DNA of 64,000 nt from Rhytidiadelphus loreus (GCA_947034895.1 OX344763.1:15655001-15719000), one strand, 5' to 3'. Shown: positions 25,532 through 40,015, numbered from the stretch's first letter. Translations and numbers: made by a program. The notes: generated by a model from the sequence alone, not told the origin.

Positions 25532-28500
25532 TCACGAAGGCTTGGATGGTCTCAACTGCTTTCTACAACGCTTGAATATACTATCGTACAGGACATCATA
25601 CTGAACACCAAGTCTTTCCCGATTGATAACAAAGGAGATATGATCTCCGAATAGAATTGTGTAATACCTGAAGAACAGTGTCGGCAGGTGTCAAAATAGA
25701 GAAAAATTGCAGGATATACAATTATAATCACTAAACTCACAACTAAAAAACGTTCGTAAAGCAAGGACTAGAAGCATCGCAGGCAAAAGTCAGATTCAGG
25801 ATGCCTTACCAGATTCCAGGTTGAAGAATCTGTCCCTCTTTTAAACCATTTAAATCGGTTCCTAGATCGCAATTTGGATGCTCGCAAGGCACGAGAGGGT
25901 ACAATTGTGATAAAGTGTTTAGTGCGCCGTCATTATCTTGCCAGTCCTCGTCCCTGCAGCCAGAAGACAAATGACAACACTAAACGAATGTAATACGAGA
26001 TCCATAACAAAAGTGTTCGATAGCAAGAAATTGATCGGGCGAATACAATTCACTTGACACCTGAAAAGCATCCTCAGTCACAAAACGAAGGCCACAAGTT
26101 TTAGGATAATCTCCTCCTAGCTCGCTAGCAGAAATAGGAAACCTATTTTGTGATAGAAAAAAATCATTCCAGAATGTAATGTGAGCAAGGTATGAACATC
26201 GTCGTTAGGCCTAAATTGGCTGCCCAAAGTAGTCATTGTATCCCAAACTAAGTCCTACCTAGGAATCATAGATAGTAGAATCTTGGTCACATGATATTAC
26301 ATTCTAAAGAGACGGATATTTGGCATCATAAATAATCACTCCACTTCTAAGGTTCAAGATCACAAGAACCTGCAATCGGCTCACAGAGTGTCAAACTCAT
26401 TTAGAACCTCACCTGTAACCTTCATAGGGAGGAGAAAGTTCTCGAGGATGGCGCCATAGACAGATCTGCAAAGATCGAATGAAGAGCAAGGGGTGTGTAC
26501 CCAAGATGCTTCCCGGTAGTGTCCAGAGCGAAAACCACTTCTTCGTTCCTTGCGTTGCATAACTACGTAATCCCAATTCAACACAATTCTGCTCATCAGG
26601 CTCCAACTAAAGATTGTTTGGTCAATCGTATTACTAGATGTCAAGCGAATGTTTCACCAATCTAACGTTCTTCTATGAGATAACTGATACGATTGTGATT
26701 CTGAAAGCAACACAAACTACAAATTAATGTAAAGATGCTTCACGACAATAATCTGCAGGAATCAACAGCAAAGTAAAGTACTTTCGTGTGACATACCTGA
26801 AGTAGAAGGTCTTGTCAAAGGTTCGAAGTTTCTTATTCAATTCCAATGCGGATTGAATACTCAAATCTGGAACCATCCAGTTTCCATGCGCAAAAGGTCC
26901 ACTATTGTTTAAGAGTGTATTTACTAGGCCCCTGATTCCTGCTTTGTGCCATTCCAGATTGTAATGATCAAATCCAAAATTATAGTATCGCTTCACTATC
27001 GGAATATCGAGCCACTCTATAAAGAGCACACCCACTCGCAGAACTTGCAGTACACTAAAGGTCTTCATGGATCGCCCATCATCAGGCCTGCAATCGAAAC
27101 AAAATCTGGTTCATTATTAAAAGAATGGCATATTTGGAGGATGCTATTCAAGAAAATCTAGTGCTCAAAGATGAAACAAGAAAAGACTGACTAAAACCAT
27201 TCAGTGTACAAAACAACATTAGTATCCTAGTCAAGTGACAGTGCCTACCGAATACCGTCATAATAGACGCGAGTTGTGCCATTTAGAGAACCAGAGATGG
27301 CAGTGACACTAAGCACCCAATCTGCTGATGTGGACTCGTGACCTGGAAAAGCCTGAAAAACAGTTGACAAAACAGAAATTTACCCTCAAAATTCTGCATT
27401 ACACAGCAAGCCGTGTAACCCATGTTCCGCATACACTTAGTGTAAGAGTGTAAGATAAGACTTCAGATTCTGAAATCCAACAGCTTGTGGACAATACTCT
27501 GACAAAAAATGCTCATGACTTATGCGCTTGAACATTGACTTACATGCACAACCGTCTCATATACCCAGTTCAAATCCAGTGGTTTCGAGGGCCAGTTCAT
27601 GTTAGAAAACGACAAAAGTTTTACCTCAATCCTTACACTAGAACACATTGACCACCAAGTCATCATGACAATTTAAGAGATACATCGAACAGCGCCATGC
27701 GCGGAGAAAGTATTCTCAATTTGGTCAGTGCGTGCGCTTACCTTGTCAGCTAACATATTCTGCAGGAGCCGGACCACTTGAGCGCCTGATGAATGTCCTA
27801 CAACGTGTATAGGATGTTTGCTGTTCCAAGCTGGATAATGACCTGAAGTATTAACCATAAGTGCATTAGATCTAGTCGCTTTCAAACGCTCATCATAATC
27901 TTTGCCGTCAAGCGAAACAGAAAAGAGAGAACGACAGTAACATCTCACCTTGGTTATATGTACGGCCATATCGAGAATGCCCATACTTCTCACTACGCTC
28001 CAATCCGTAGTCCACTGTCCCTCCTTTGAGGTAGTAAAAGAGCTCACATGCCCTACACATAAAATTTAAATTTGAACACCGTAGAAGGACTGCATTCCTA
28101 CGAAATGAACATCCGATCCTATCTTTTAAGAATTTATGACCCTCACTAGATTCGTTTACTGCATCCAAATCCACGAGTACTGCGTGATTGCCGCCCAGAA
28201 GATTTATCAACACTATTATTCCAAATACCTCATTCCCCCGTGACATTCACAGACATGCAGGAATCTCATTCATGCCAAAATATCTGTGATCAGGTCGTAT
28301 TCCCATTTTTTACTTAGTTTGTTCCCATTCATGAATCCTGGCGTGGATAGCTTGAACTTCAGAGAGGTGAATAAGTATGTCCAGAAGAAGAACCCACATA
28401 AGCATGCAAGTAAACACCTTCTATCTACTGCGTTTCAATGACCATAAATTATTAGAAACACGGATCAATTCTTGCAACACGCAAGCAATTGATATGCGAT

Positions 28501-29146
28501 GGTTGATGAGTGAGGATAAACTACCTGTCATGCACGCTGCCTAAAGCACCCAGATCGGGCGCGAAGATTCGATCATCTCGCTTCTCCGCACCACCCCAGT
28601 ATGACAGCTTGCCCAATTTCTGCTCCACAAGAAATCAGGCAGTAAGCGGAAATCATAATGCTGAATTGGGTCGGAAGAATTATAGTAGACAAGATACTCA
28701 ATGCATAAACGCTGATTAGCTTCGGTACATGAACATTACATAGTGCCCATTGGTGACAAAAAACAGAGGTCACAGATAGAGATGTAGAAGCTCACCTCTG
28801 CGCCAAAACCGAATATGCCATGTACAAGGACAATGGGAGCTTTCTCATGTCCTTCCATAAAAGGTCCAGCATAGCCGAGGTTGTGCCCGTCTGATTCACT
28901 ATGCATCACAATAGAATTGGACGTTTCCCGATTGTCCACCTCGCTTTCATCAGCTTCAATGACAGGCGATACTCGAGCAGATTGTTGAGGGCCAATCGTG
29001 AAACCAGGTTTCAAGTCACTCCATAATGCTTTTAAAAATATGTTCAAGCCAAACGTGACATGAACTACGGCGCTCACAAAAACTTCAACAAAGCAGACGA
29101 AATCCCAGAACATGCGGCGCAGTGTTTCCATTCTAACTGGTATCAT
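25532..29146 (-). CDS. Alpha/beta-hydrolase lipase, At1g10740/At1g23330-type (9 exons)
   Basis: Predicted serine lipase acting on an unknown lipid ester. Exons: 29146-28796, 28619-28525, 28052-27949, 27842-27742, 27352-27249, 27087-26797, 26562-26413, 25953-25810 and 25667-25532. All are GT/AG and phases agree, giving 491 aa. The N-terminus is hydrophobic ([17 protein letters not shown]), so anchored or secreted. The oxyanion-side motif is [10 protein letters not shown] (HG 109-110). The nucleophile elbow is GHSSG with Ser201. A likely catalytic His456 sits in FGDHISF near the C-terminus. [30 protein letters not shown] and THPLLFIR match the plant/bacterial family-I-like lipase group. ATG 29146 is the first Met in frame; five codons later there is another. 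A 307-bp tandem duplication lies upstream (29552-30110). Confidence 0.9.
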
Positions 29147-29551
29147 CAAACGCTTGCTCTTCCGTAACAATGCTCAAAGACAGAGCGTTGCAGCAATTCC
29201 GCACGTGACGAAAATGAATAGAAGAACTGCAACTCTCAACTCAATCTGAACGGTCGTGCAAATCTTGCCAACCAGAGTCAGAGCTAGGATTCTCTGCATC
29301 CAAACGCTTCGCCTCTGTACTTGAAAAGTGACCAAGAATCAAGCTTCAGAGCGAAAGTGCTGCACGACTCCCTGAATCTACAGAAGTTCCTCATATCTTT
29401 CGAGGTTGCACATCCTACAGATTCGAGAACTTGATGTTTGCATCGTCACCAATAACAAAAGTTCTCACATACCAATGTCACCTACTGAGTAACCGTGTTG
29501 CCTGCGAAGTAGCTACGAAGTAGCTACGAAGGCTCTTCTCCAGTCAGCAAC

Positions 29552-30110
29552 AAATGATGATCGAAATGCTTAATCTTGAACCAGCAAGTCCTCTTCTACC
29601 TCAAACTACTCCGTCGATCAAGTCGTCAACACAATTTTCTACAGGTGAACTACCAGCTCTCAAATCATAACTCGCAAATTTTCCACCGATATTCGAACGA
29701 GAAGATGAAATCCAATTGCGCGTAAATCCTCACTGAAATAAGATTCTCGAAATCGAAAATACTGCCACACTAAGGAGTCGCTACAGCAACGCCTCGAGCC
29801 AGGCTCCTTAGTTTCCAGTCAGAGCGTAACAGTTGCCTGCATAAATTCTACAGAGTTTGATCGAAATGCTCAATCTAAATCCCTCAAAGACCTCTTACCC
29901 CTCGAACAACTCTTCAAACTCTTAAATTGCCAGAACAATTATTTAAAAGTGCACCTCCAGCTTCAAGTCACATATTTTCCACCGACATTCGATGAAATCC
30001 AACTCCGCGAAAACTCAATGAATCAAGATTCTCCAAATCAAAGAGACAGCCGTGGCCACAGCAACGCCTCGCGCCAGGCTCCTCAGTTTCTATCCACTGA
30101 GGTCAAAGCG
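29552..30110. repeat. Tandem duplication (period about 307 bp) upstream of the lipase gene
   Basis: About 29552-29840 and 29859-30110 are direct copies. Both begin GATCGAAATGCT(T/C)AATCT. Both include CAAATTTTCCACCGA / CATATTTTCCACCGA, GATGAAATCCAA, and GCAACGCCTCG(A/C)GCCAGGCTCC. Indels and substitutions separate them. Probably promoter or 5' UTR DNA of the lipase. Confidence 0.8.
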
Positions 30111-31100
30111 AGTGTCAATTTCAAAAAACAAGCGCTTCTTACAATAAAGCCGCTCCGGACCTCATTGAGCAAGAAGCTGACACCTGCGCTCGAGAAACAT
30201 CGTCAAAATCCACAATTACTCGGCCCGCTTCGTACCGTAAAACGTGTCAGGCCACTAAATTCATCGGCCAGGTGTGAAAAGATAACCTCGTCGGGCTCCA
30301 CCTCCAAACGCACAGCTGCCGACCGGCCGTGCATGTACCTCACGGCACTAACTTAAGTTAACAAATCCTTCAACATTGTAAACTTCACCATCACACGATT
30401 TTCGTAATTTCCGCCCCCCACGCAATCCTCACCGTGCTCGCACGCAACTCAACAAAACCACCGTATAAAAATCGTCAAATCCTTCTCCAAAGCGCGTTCC
30501 GCCCTCCAAATTACTCCAAAATACTCCAAAAAACCGCCCGAGAACTGAATCTCCAACGGAATCGTAAATTCCTAACGAAACTTCGAGAGAACGCAACAAA
30601 TAAACTACAGTAAGCACGCGCGACGACGACATGCAAGGAAACAGCGATCAACAACATCATGCTCCAGCGACGCAGAGCTCGGTCCCACAGGCGAGAAGCG
30701 AAACTTGCAACGAAGTCAATATGGATGGATGAGATCGTCCTTTTGTAGATTGGATGATTAAGTAGGAATAATCGTCCGTCGGGGGGGGGGCGGCAACGAA
30801 ACGTCCGGATGGACGGACAGTGGACGATTTGATCGGGTACTTTCGTAGGACGTAAGCAGTCGATTTGCTGAGGTTGCTCTTTCCGACGAATTTGAAGGGC
30901 GAAGGGACGGACGAAATCCGAATTTATCGGCCACTTCGTGGTCATTGCGTTGGACAACGTCACGGTCGTCCGTTCCGACGAAGGCGGACAACGTTCGGTG
31001 AATTCTAATAAGGCGGGTATTTCAAATTTTAAAACAGGATTCAATTGACAACTTGTCCTTGCAATTCAAGTTACTTCTGATGGGGGTGGAGTAAGATTGG
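30111..31100. other. GC-richer non-coding stretch
   Basis: Contains a run of ten G (30781-30790) and repeated GGACGG/CGTCCG words that recur at about 180-230. Several long overlapping frames exist on both strands here, but none resembles a known protein, and the base composition explains their openness. It may be an unrecognised promoter or CpG-rich island. Confidence 0.4.
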
Positions 31101-31980
31101 AAAAGAAGTATCTACTACCTTTTGACCTTTTTTGACCCAAGAAGCACGAGGCTTACGGGCGAGGTAGATTTCTGGATGAATAGGTGCATTCTTTGTTACC
31201 AAAATTTCTCTTAAAGTTATTCGGTGGACACTTTTTATTGTCCACATTGTCTCAAAGATTTATCAAACTTACTCTGGTCTCAAGAAATTACCAGGATATG
31301 ATTTGAATGTCTGACAAGCATTCATGATGTTCTAGAATGTCAATTCAAAGAAAATTAAATTTAAAAAGTTGAGTGTTTAAAAAAATAATATCAAAAAGTT
31401 CCAAAGAAGTTATTCAAAGATTATAATAATATCAAAATGTTGGTTGTTATAGTAAAAATAAAAACGCTTCAAATTCATTGCAAATACAAAGTTTTTTGGT
31501 AGTGTTAAAGATATTTTGATAACTTAGCTACATAAAACACAAACTTTTAGAAAATTGTTTCTAGAAAATATATTCTAAAAATACTAATTCATAATAATAA
31601 GGCTTCTATTTTCAAAGTAAAAAAAATAGAAATAGAAATGTTACAAGAACCTATGATAAGATTTTTAATTAGGATCACTCTCAACTATTGTTTACTTTTA
31701 AAGTACCAAAATCAATTTTAAAGATTATAGTTAAAAAGGACAAAAGGAAAAAGAAACATTCACATCAAATTCTATAAATATTTTGACATGTGGACCTTTG
31801 TGAAGGATCCCGAACAAGCATACATTTATTAACATCAATTTCAAAGAAAACCATGATTCTTTCTATTATTTCTTTCTATCAAGAACATTGAATAGTAAGT
31901 TTAGGCATTTCTTCTATTTGTTTTGACATTTAATAATAACTTTGGACAACAACTATAGTATGTTTACATTAGCCTAGCTC

Positions 31981-32542
31981 ATAACCCCTGAAAGACCAAG
32001 CATTCAAATTTTGAACAACAAATGAATGCAAACACTTCCCAAGCACACAAAAATGAATTTTTCATCCATTATTTTCTTTCGAAGAGTTGTGTGTTAGTTG
32101 TACAATATAGATTCCAAAGACTTTGCTATGCAAATATTCTATTATTCTATAGGTATTGTTAGATTTAGCCTCTAAAAGTAACCTTTTCAATTCAAAAAAT
32201 GACCCTTCAAAAATGACTTGAAGAAAGTAAAATAAAAAATCTTCAAAATCACTATAATTAGAACTTAAAATTTTGAACTTCAAAGAAAAAACATTCTTGT
32301 GAAAATCACAAATATTCAATATATAATTGATTTTAGAAAGAGTTTCCAATTTCTAACTTCAAATTTTATTGAAAAATATTGTTTTGTGTACTAGTTGATC
32401 TAATCATATGGATATAATCTAAAAATCATATTTTACAACTATTGTTTGAGTCATTATTAAATTATTTTCCTTAGTTGTATTTTATAATACATCTTCACAA
32501 TTTTGGGGTATTTGGACTACCCTTGGTCCTGAAGGGGCTAAA
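31981..32542. mobile_element. Degenerate piggyBac-like element (562 bp)
   Basis: The left end is ATAACCCCTGAAAGACCAAG. The right end in reverse complement is TTAGCCCCTTCAGGACCAAG. The inner termini agree at about 14 of 16 positions, but each TTAA carries one substitution. The element is therefore old. No coding capacity. Confidence 0.5.
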
Positions 32543-34399
32543 CAAACCAACTCTACAGGCACATTGTCAAACATCATTTTAAAATTTAATTTGTTTTTTA
32601 AAGAATATGTGATTTTCAAATTACATAATTTTGTATGAGGCTATATACTGGTATTGTCTATGACTCTTGAAAATCTCAATTAGTTCATAGAAAACATTAT
32701 TATCTTAAAGCTTATTGCAATATAATATACATTGACTAATAAAGGTAATTACAAAATACAATTAATATAAAGAAAAATCACAACAACAACAAGTAGGAAT
32801 GTCAAAATGTGTAAAGAACTATCAAATAATTATCTTATTTTTTACACTCTAAACACCTTAAAGAAGATCTAAAAACACTCACTGGAGGTCAAACTATTGT
32901 GCAAGACCCCTTTTCCACAAAATTCTAAGGATGAGCATATTCACTTTTTGACTTACATAGAAGGATTTTTTGTCATCCATTGGACACTTAATGTTTGTAA
33001 TGATGTTACATGTTAACAATCAAATGATGAAAATTTTACGTTTTAAGTGTACCATTTGGTGGAAGTTCTCTAGTTGTGTTGGGTCTGTTGGCCTTTAAAA
33101 TAAAATACACATATCCATTATATAGTCCCTTACATTTGCTTCTTATATTAGTAGTCATCTTGGATTTTTGGCTTGAAATGTTGGACTTTTGTTGCTAGAG
33201 ACACGATCGGGAAAGAAACGATAATGGTTATGAGTACCTTAATTCCTAAAGTAAAAAGGATTGCATGTTAAAAAAAGGTCAATTCAATTAATTATATTGT
33301 ATAAAATAGAATTCAAGTGAGGTTGTATTTTATGTTAGCAAAATAAACAATGAATAGCATTACACGTGTTGGCAAAAATAAACCAAATTGAACAAAAGAA
33401 AAATGTACAAATAACTTACTCAAAGTGGCTAAAAATAAAATGAGGTCAAATTAGATATCCTGGTCCTTTCTAAAGGACTTAAAATACTCATGATTTGAAC
33501 TTGGTTATATTCTTCTTTTATAATAGATTATTCTCCCCATTTATGTCCAAAAAGTTTTTAAAAATGTCTATAAAGGTGGTGATGAGCACTATTTCACTCG
33601 TGTAGCATTTGTCACTTAACCTTATTTTTTTGTAATAAGAAAACATGGATGAAATACAAGAGAACATTAAAGAATTTTAGGCTTCAAAAATTTCACTAAA
33701 TCAACCATAGCTTCCCTATAGTAGTCACTTATGTACAATATAATGCACTTAACTCAAAACTTTACAATTTTATTAAATTTAAAAAAACATATGAGACAAG
33801 CCACAAGCTCACAATTAGTATGTTAAGGTAGAGTTAAAGCATCTTGAATGAACAACAATATTTAGCTCAATAACATTTGTACATGGATAGGATCCAAAGT
33901 TATGTTATAAAACAATTACAATAATACAAGGTGTCTGCATTCAAAAAATTATTTTGGAAGTGATAGTAGGTAAGCCCTTTTACATGACAAAAATAGTAAA
34001 ACTATTGTACCTTCCTAGCACCTATTTCAATTTGTCAATGTTATAATGATTCCAATTTTTTTTAATTCCTCGTTTTTTACCATAAGACAAAAATAAATCC
34101 AATTTTATGCCTTTAAAGCACATTGGGATAAAATTCTATGACCCTTTAGATATATTTTCAAACTTAAAGGTTGAGCCATTATGTTGAGTCACAATAGCAA
34201 CTTGTTTAATGGATCTCAACTTCTCAAGATATATTACTTGGTCTTTTGGCCTGTGTAAGAATCGTTCAACAAGTTTCATAAAGATAATCAAGTTTTCCAA
34301 TCAATGTACTCCACATGTATCTGTCATTGAGTAGAAGAAAACTTTAGATGAAAGCTTTCTTTATAATGACTCTGCCAATTGTGTAATCGATGGACTACA

Positions 34400-35010
34400 A
34401 ACAATCAAGGAGATAAGATATTTGGGGTATCTTTTAGAGACAATCACCAAGGGTAGCCTTCACTACCCATGTGTATGAGATGTGTCCACTCAACTACCCC
34501 AAAGTGACCCTTCATGAACAATAATGTACAAGCTAGCATTACAAATACAGAATGAAATTAAGTTCACAAAATTTATGGTTTGTAACAAACTTTAATTAAA
34601 ATTTCTATCCAATAAGTTTCACTTTATGAACACTTTATCTTTCAAACTTCAAACATTGAAATTAATGTAAAACATTCTTTGACTGCTTCTTCTTACTGCA
34701 ACAGTCATTGAGAAAATTGCATTGAAGATTTTATCAACCATTCAGATAAATTTTAGATTTAGCTTGCTAGTGGTAATTGTATTTGAAGATCATAGTTAAA
34801 GATCTTAGAGGGAAGCTTATTGGGTAGGAATTTTTATTAAAGTTTATTATGAAATGGTAAATTTGGTGAAATGTATTTAACCCTACATTTGTAATGCTAG
34901 CATGTACGCTATCGTGCACAAAGGGTCAATTTGGAGTAGTTGAGTAGATACGTCTTGGATACATGGGCAATGAAGGCTACCCTTGGTGATTATTTTAAAA
35001 GATATATATA
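34400..35010. repeat. Large imperfect foldback, arms about 200 bp
   Basis: About 34400-34620 is an inverted copy of 34820-35010. Examples are AATCACCAAGGGTAGCCTTC against GAAGGCTACCCTTGGTGATT, and TACAAGCTAGCATTACAAAT against ATTTGTAATGCTAGCATGTA. The spacer is about 200 bp. Probably a foldback transposon, or two converging copies of one element. Confidence 0.75.
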
Positions 35011-35677
35011 TAATACTCATCATTTTGAATGGATGGAAATATCAAAGTTCAGTCAAGTTTTTTCAAAGCAAGGTGACATTCTGAAAGTGAACGATTGTGT
35101 GTATGTTTGGAATTGAATAATTAATGTTTTATCCATAATCTACATTTATAAATGCAAATAGATTCATCACTCCAATTAAGATCATAAGTTTTCCTACTTT
35201 GAAAATTTAAAAATAACATCCTTCCTTGTGTAGAATTAAATTCCTAAGTAAGTGTTTGAACCAAATATAGTAATCTTCATTTTAAATTTGTGATATATAT
35301 CCCAAAATATCTAAGTCATTAATCCATGTTTTGCATTGACTTTCTTCTTTTTATGGACATATATTATACATTGTTCTATTAATCCTAGAACGCCATATTG
35401 TTCACCCTCAAAATTATCTTTTGTGGTACCTTGTGAATCATTTGCTTAGAAAACAAAAACCAATAGCACTCATTAGAGGTCAGATCATTGTGCAAAGACC
35501 TCCCCTTTCCTGTCACACAAAATTCCAAAGATGAACATTTGCACTTCCATCTTACATAGAAGGATCCTTTGCAAGATTTTTTTAGGGGGCAAAACAGTGC
35601 TAGATTGTACCAGAAAAAAAATAATTTGGCTAAAAATTGATGACAATCCGTAAAGTTTTTTGCCAAAAAAACTCAAA

Positions 35678-37181
35678 TTAACCCCTAAAGATTAGAAACT
35701 ATGTTTTCATCAAATTTGCTCCAAAACTGCCATTTCTAGTACAAGAACCAAATTTTAGAAAGAAAAAAAAATTGGACCCCGGAGAGGACACTCCCCACGT
35801 TTTAGCAACTTACGTGCGGCAGAAAAAGTAATACAAGTAATACACCTTAAAATTCAATTTTTTTTTCAAAAAACAAATTGTGGATAGATTTTACTACTTT
35901 AGAATTTTATGTTTTGAATTATTGGTATTTTTTTATGCTAATAGTAATTAGTTATAAATTTTTGAAGAAAAAAGATACAGTGTAAAGCTGAAAATAACTT
36001 TCACACCTCTTTATTATATAAGAAAAAAAAATGAAAAAAATGAATTTTTTTTTCTATAGAATAGCTTTCTATTGAAAGTTTATTTTGGTTGAATATTGAT
36101 GCAATAGTCATCTTCATGTGAGCTCTATAAATATTTTAGTTGGAAAACATGCTATTTTAGTTCATTTTTCAACCCTTTCTAAACAATATATCTTATGTTA
36201 TTTGGAATTGAAATTTTTGTCAATAGAAGCCTTTAGTCATTGTTAAACAAAGCTCAAAATTTTAGGATGAAATTATAGTTTATTCAAAGTGTATTACATG
36301 TATTATTTTTTCCACCACAACACGTGGGTACCTCAAATGTAGTGAGAGTGTCTTCCCCGTGAATTGGACAAATATAACCATAGGATCTTGTAGTACACTA
36401 GTTTGAGAAGTTGTGGAAAAAATTTCAGAAACTTCCACTATGTGGATTGCAAGATAATAGCGTTTGGGCAACTATACTTTACACGGTCACATTTGTATGA
36501 AAAAATGTCCAAAATTGTGGTTACTCTTTGGATTCATTCTTCATGGCAAGTTGGCTACATGCTTTAAAAAAATTGAGATCATTTGGAATTGCACAACATA
36601 TCATAAACAAATAGTAAGTAGAAGGAAGTAGAAAATGTTTCAAAATATAAAATTGTTAAGAATTTAGATATGGAATTGAAAAATGTCAATCCCAACATTT
36701 GTAATGTTGTAATAAACAATCTTCACCTAATGTTTTTATTTTTTTTCAAAAATATTGAAATTGAGTTAAATAAAGGACTTCAAAGTTTATTTCAGAGTAG
36801 AGATTCCATAACTACACTCAATCTAAGAATCCTCATAACTTTCTTGTCATTAATCAAAATGGAATGATTTAAAGCTTACAACATATATATAAATCTAAAA
36901 AACTAATTTCAATTTTTTGTTTCTTTTAAAAAGTGATTTTTTAAAGAATTTTTTTAGTTGCCTAGGTTGCTCGCCAACCAATGAAAATTACATATCATGC
37001 AATAATTTTTTAACCATGTAGGCAAATGTTATAAAAATTGTTGGGCCTTAAAGCTACTCCTTGGGCACATCTTATATGAAAATTTCAAAGGAAAAAGAAA
37101 AAAGAAAAAAACTTGGTTTGTAGTGAGCTGCCCAAAATTGCTATATTGTCAAAAAACGGTGTTTGGTCCTTTAAAGGTTAA
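35678..37181. mobile_element. Candidate piggyBac-like element (1.5 kb)
   Basis: The left end is TTAACCCCTAAAGATT and the right end in reverse complement is TTAACCTTTAAAGGACCAAA. Just inside the left end, the word AAAACTGCCATTTCTA is shared with the left ends near 1879 and 49936, tying them into one family. The right third (about 36650-37000) is repeated at about 3640-3990. No transposase frame. Confidence 0.5.
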
Positions 37182-38549
37182 AATAAAATCTTGGATGAAA
37201 TCGCTAGAGTGTCAATGAAAACAAAATTATGATATATTCCAATGTGATTGTATTTTCTATCCAACATGTGGATGAATGTTAAAATTTGGAGCACCACTAT
37301 AACATTTTGTATCGCACTTTATAAAAAATGAAAAAAATGAAACCCAAATCCTCTATCATCCATCACAAACACTTTTGGGCCGATACATCACTACAACGTT
37401 AAAGCTTCCTCAATAAATACTAGTTGGATGAAGTTGATATTTTTCACAACATTCATCATCCTCATCCACAAGGACAGACGGACGGTTGTAGTTGAGCTTT
37501 TGAAGCTTCAAAGTACAGATTTTGAATCCAATTTCACCATCATGGCAAAAGTGTGGATGTGGTAAGTTAGGTGTGAGTTCAGTACCATTCTCAAGAAGAC
37601 TGAGATTGTACGGTATCAATGTTGAAAGCAACCAACCACTGCTTTAGTGTAGATTAAGGAATTTGCATTGACGCACCTTCACATATAAAATTGCACCCAA
37701 AGCATGAACATATGGAGAACATCCCTTTTCTTTTTTGGCACCATGGGGTCAGATTGCACCATTTCAAAATAAATCTCTCCTTTTCACCAAGTAAAAATAG
37801 TTTTTTTTTAATCATGAAATTTTCATTTTCTATTTAAAATGGGGATGAAGTCACCAAATTGGATGAAAAAATGTATGAATAGAATTGAAAAGTGTTTTTT
37901 GGTACAGAAGATGGATGAATGTAGGAATACCATGCTTCACTAAATTTTAAGTGGCCAGCACTTTTTCCCCACCCCCACCCAAAAAAAAAATATATAAAAT
38001 ATAAAAGCCCTAATGGCAAATGATGAAAGTAGGGTAGTGGGTAGTGGTGGATGACATGAGATATGAACATTTAATGTGGTCCCATCCCCAAGTGGCTGGT
38101 TTCTGGTTGTCAGTTATTTGCATCATGTAATATTTTATTTGAGAAATGTTTCAATTGGTCAAATATTTCTCCTGCAGATGCTCACCCAGCCATCAGCAGC
38201 ATACTGTAAGGTAGTGTGCTCATAAACCGTCAGTTTACCAGCTGTTGGGCCTTTTCGATGGTTTTCAGATGCCTAAAAATATTTTCACTTATTTTTCACT
38301 TGAAGATAAGTTGATGTGGGATGCAACCCAAGTGGTTTCATATTTTTCTGAGCATTTATGAATTACTTATGAATTTCCAAAGAATTCTGCCATAGGCACC
38401 TATTTGTGATCCTAGGCCTTGCAAAACCCACACACGCGCAGTCTGAAAAAAGATATGGTGTGACCAAAAACAAGCAATGAAGCATTGAACAAGTAATACT
38501 TAAGGTTCCTAAATGTGACCTTTACTAAACTGAAGCCAAGGAATCAATA

Positions 38550-39080
38550 TTGTCTTCACATACTTTGAAGTCCAATTCAAAGTGCTCTAACTTTTACATC
38601 CGATTTCCAAATTCAATAAAACTTGTTGTAAAATTTGCGCTCTCTCTTCTAGTTTGTGAGATAAAATTTTCAGATCAATCCGAGTTATACTGATTTTTTG
38701 GGAGCCAATCGAAGTTCACAAGTTCAATTTAAGTTCACCAAACTGCATCTGCTGGCTGCAGCTTTGGGGGCTTCTATCTCCTTCATTCTAAGTTTGTTTT
38801 CAGTAAAAATTGTTGGGTTATGTTCCCCTTGAAGTCTAGTTATTGTGGTAAAATTTTCATGTCAATTCAAGTTGTTTTGAATGTTTGGGAGCAATTCGAA
38901 GTTCTAAATCCCGACATTCTTCAATCACAGTGAACTTTGGCGGCTTATAACTTCTTCATACAAGGTTCGTTTTCAATATTTTTTGTTGGAAAAGTTGCGC
39001 CTACTAGTCTAGTTTGTGTGGCTAAAATTTCATATCAATCCAAGAATTAATGATTGACTGAGAATCATTTTAGTGAAAGG
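38550..39080 (+). repeat. Threefold diverged tandem repeat, unit about 170 bp
   Basis: Three successive blocks (about 38570, 38760 and 38930 onward) share CTTCATNC-type starts, a GTTTTCAATA-like word, TCTAGTTTGTG, and AAAATTTCATATCAATCCAAG-like ends. They look like old copies of one unit. No open frame. Confidence 0.5.
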
Positions 39081-40015
39081 ATGTTCAGCCATAAATTTGT
39101 TTCTTGCAAAAATGAAGCGAACACATGTCTTGTATCCACTCTTAGTTCAAAATCGACCCACCCTGGCTCTTATTACACCATATGTGTAGTATAAACCAAC
39201 ATCTATCAAACCTTATTAAGCTCTCACATTATCAAAATCCCATTTCAAAACTGCTTAGTGTCCATTTCAAAATTGCTTAGAGTCCATTTCAGAGCCTCCT
39301 ACAAGGACGCTTTGAAGTTGCGGGTCGGAATTACAGACAACTACCTTAGTCCATAGTGTGTAAAGGCCAGGCCCACTCTAATGGGTAGACTTAGTACCTA
39401 TTTTGGACAGCCCCATGTCATCCCTTTTTGCTTTTTTGAAACATGTGGGCTTCAAGGGCTGCAGTTGGACTCACACGACACAACCAACGCAACACCTTGG
39501 ATATCCCCATCAAGAACAAGTGGAGGAACAAACTCTTTTCTTGGGCGTTAGCACAAAGAGCCCCTGCATGAGCAATGTCAGCATGTAGAGTTGAACCGGG
39601 AACCTCGTGGATTTTTATCCGAAGTTCCTTTCATTTGATCATCACCTAAGGTAGTTTTAAGTCATTTCGGACTAATGACATGGCTTTTTAGGCTGACTTA
39701 GGTATGGACAATTGTTGGATGCACTATTCACTAAGAAAAATCCTCTCTTTATACCTTCTTGTCCATTCATGTCTCTTCCTTGTATAGGAAGAAGTGCCAA
39801 AGCTAATCTGACTATGAGACTGGAATGGTTCCGAATGAAAATTTCACATTTATATTGAATAAAATATACATTGATGAAAAAAAAAATTGTATTTTTTTTT
39901 TGCATTCTTCCTCATCTTTATGTTTGCACACATTGAGCTTAGTTTCTCAATGAATTTCCCATATCCTATAGGTTGAAATGCTTATTTCAATTGTTTATAA
40001 TATTCCTACATTAGG

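Noticed and set aside
29949..30356. Open frame of 135 codons on the + strand upstream of the lipase
   Set aside because: Lies in the 307-bp duplicated leader, antisense to the lipase. The first copy of the duplicate does not keep the frame.
30511..31044. Open frame of 177 codons on the - strand
   Set aside because: GC-rich DNA with a G10 run; several frames are open and the translation shows no domain.
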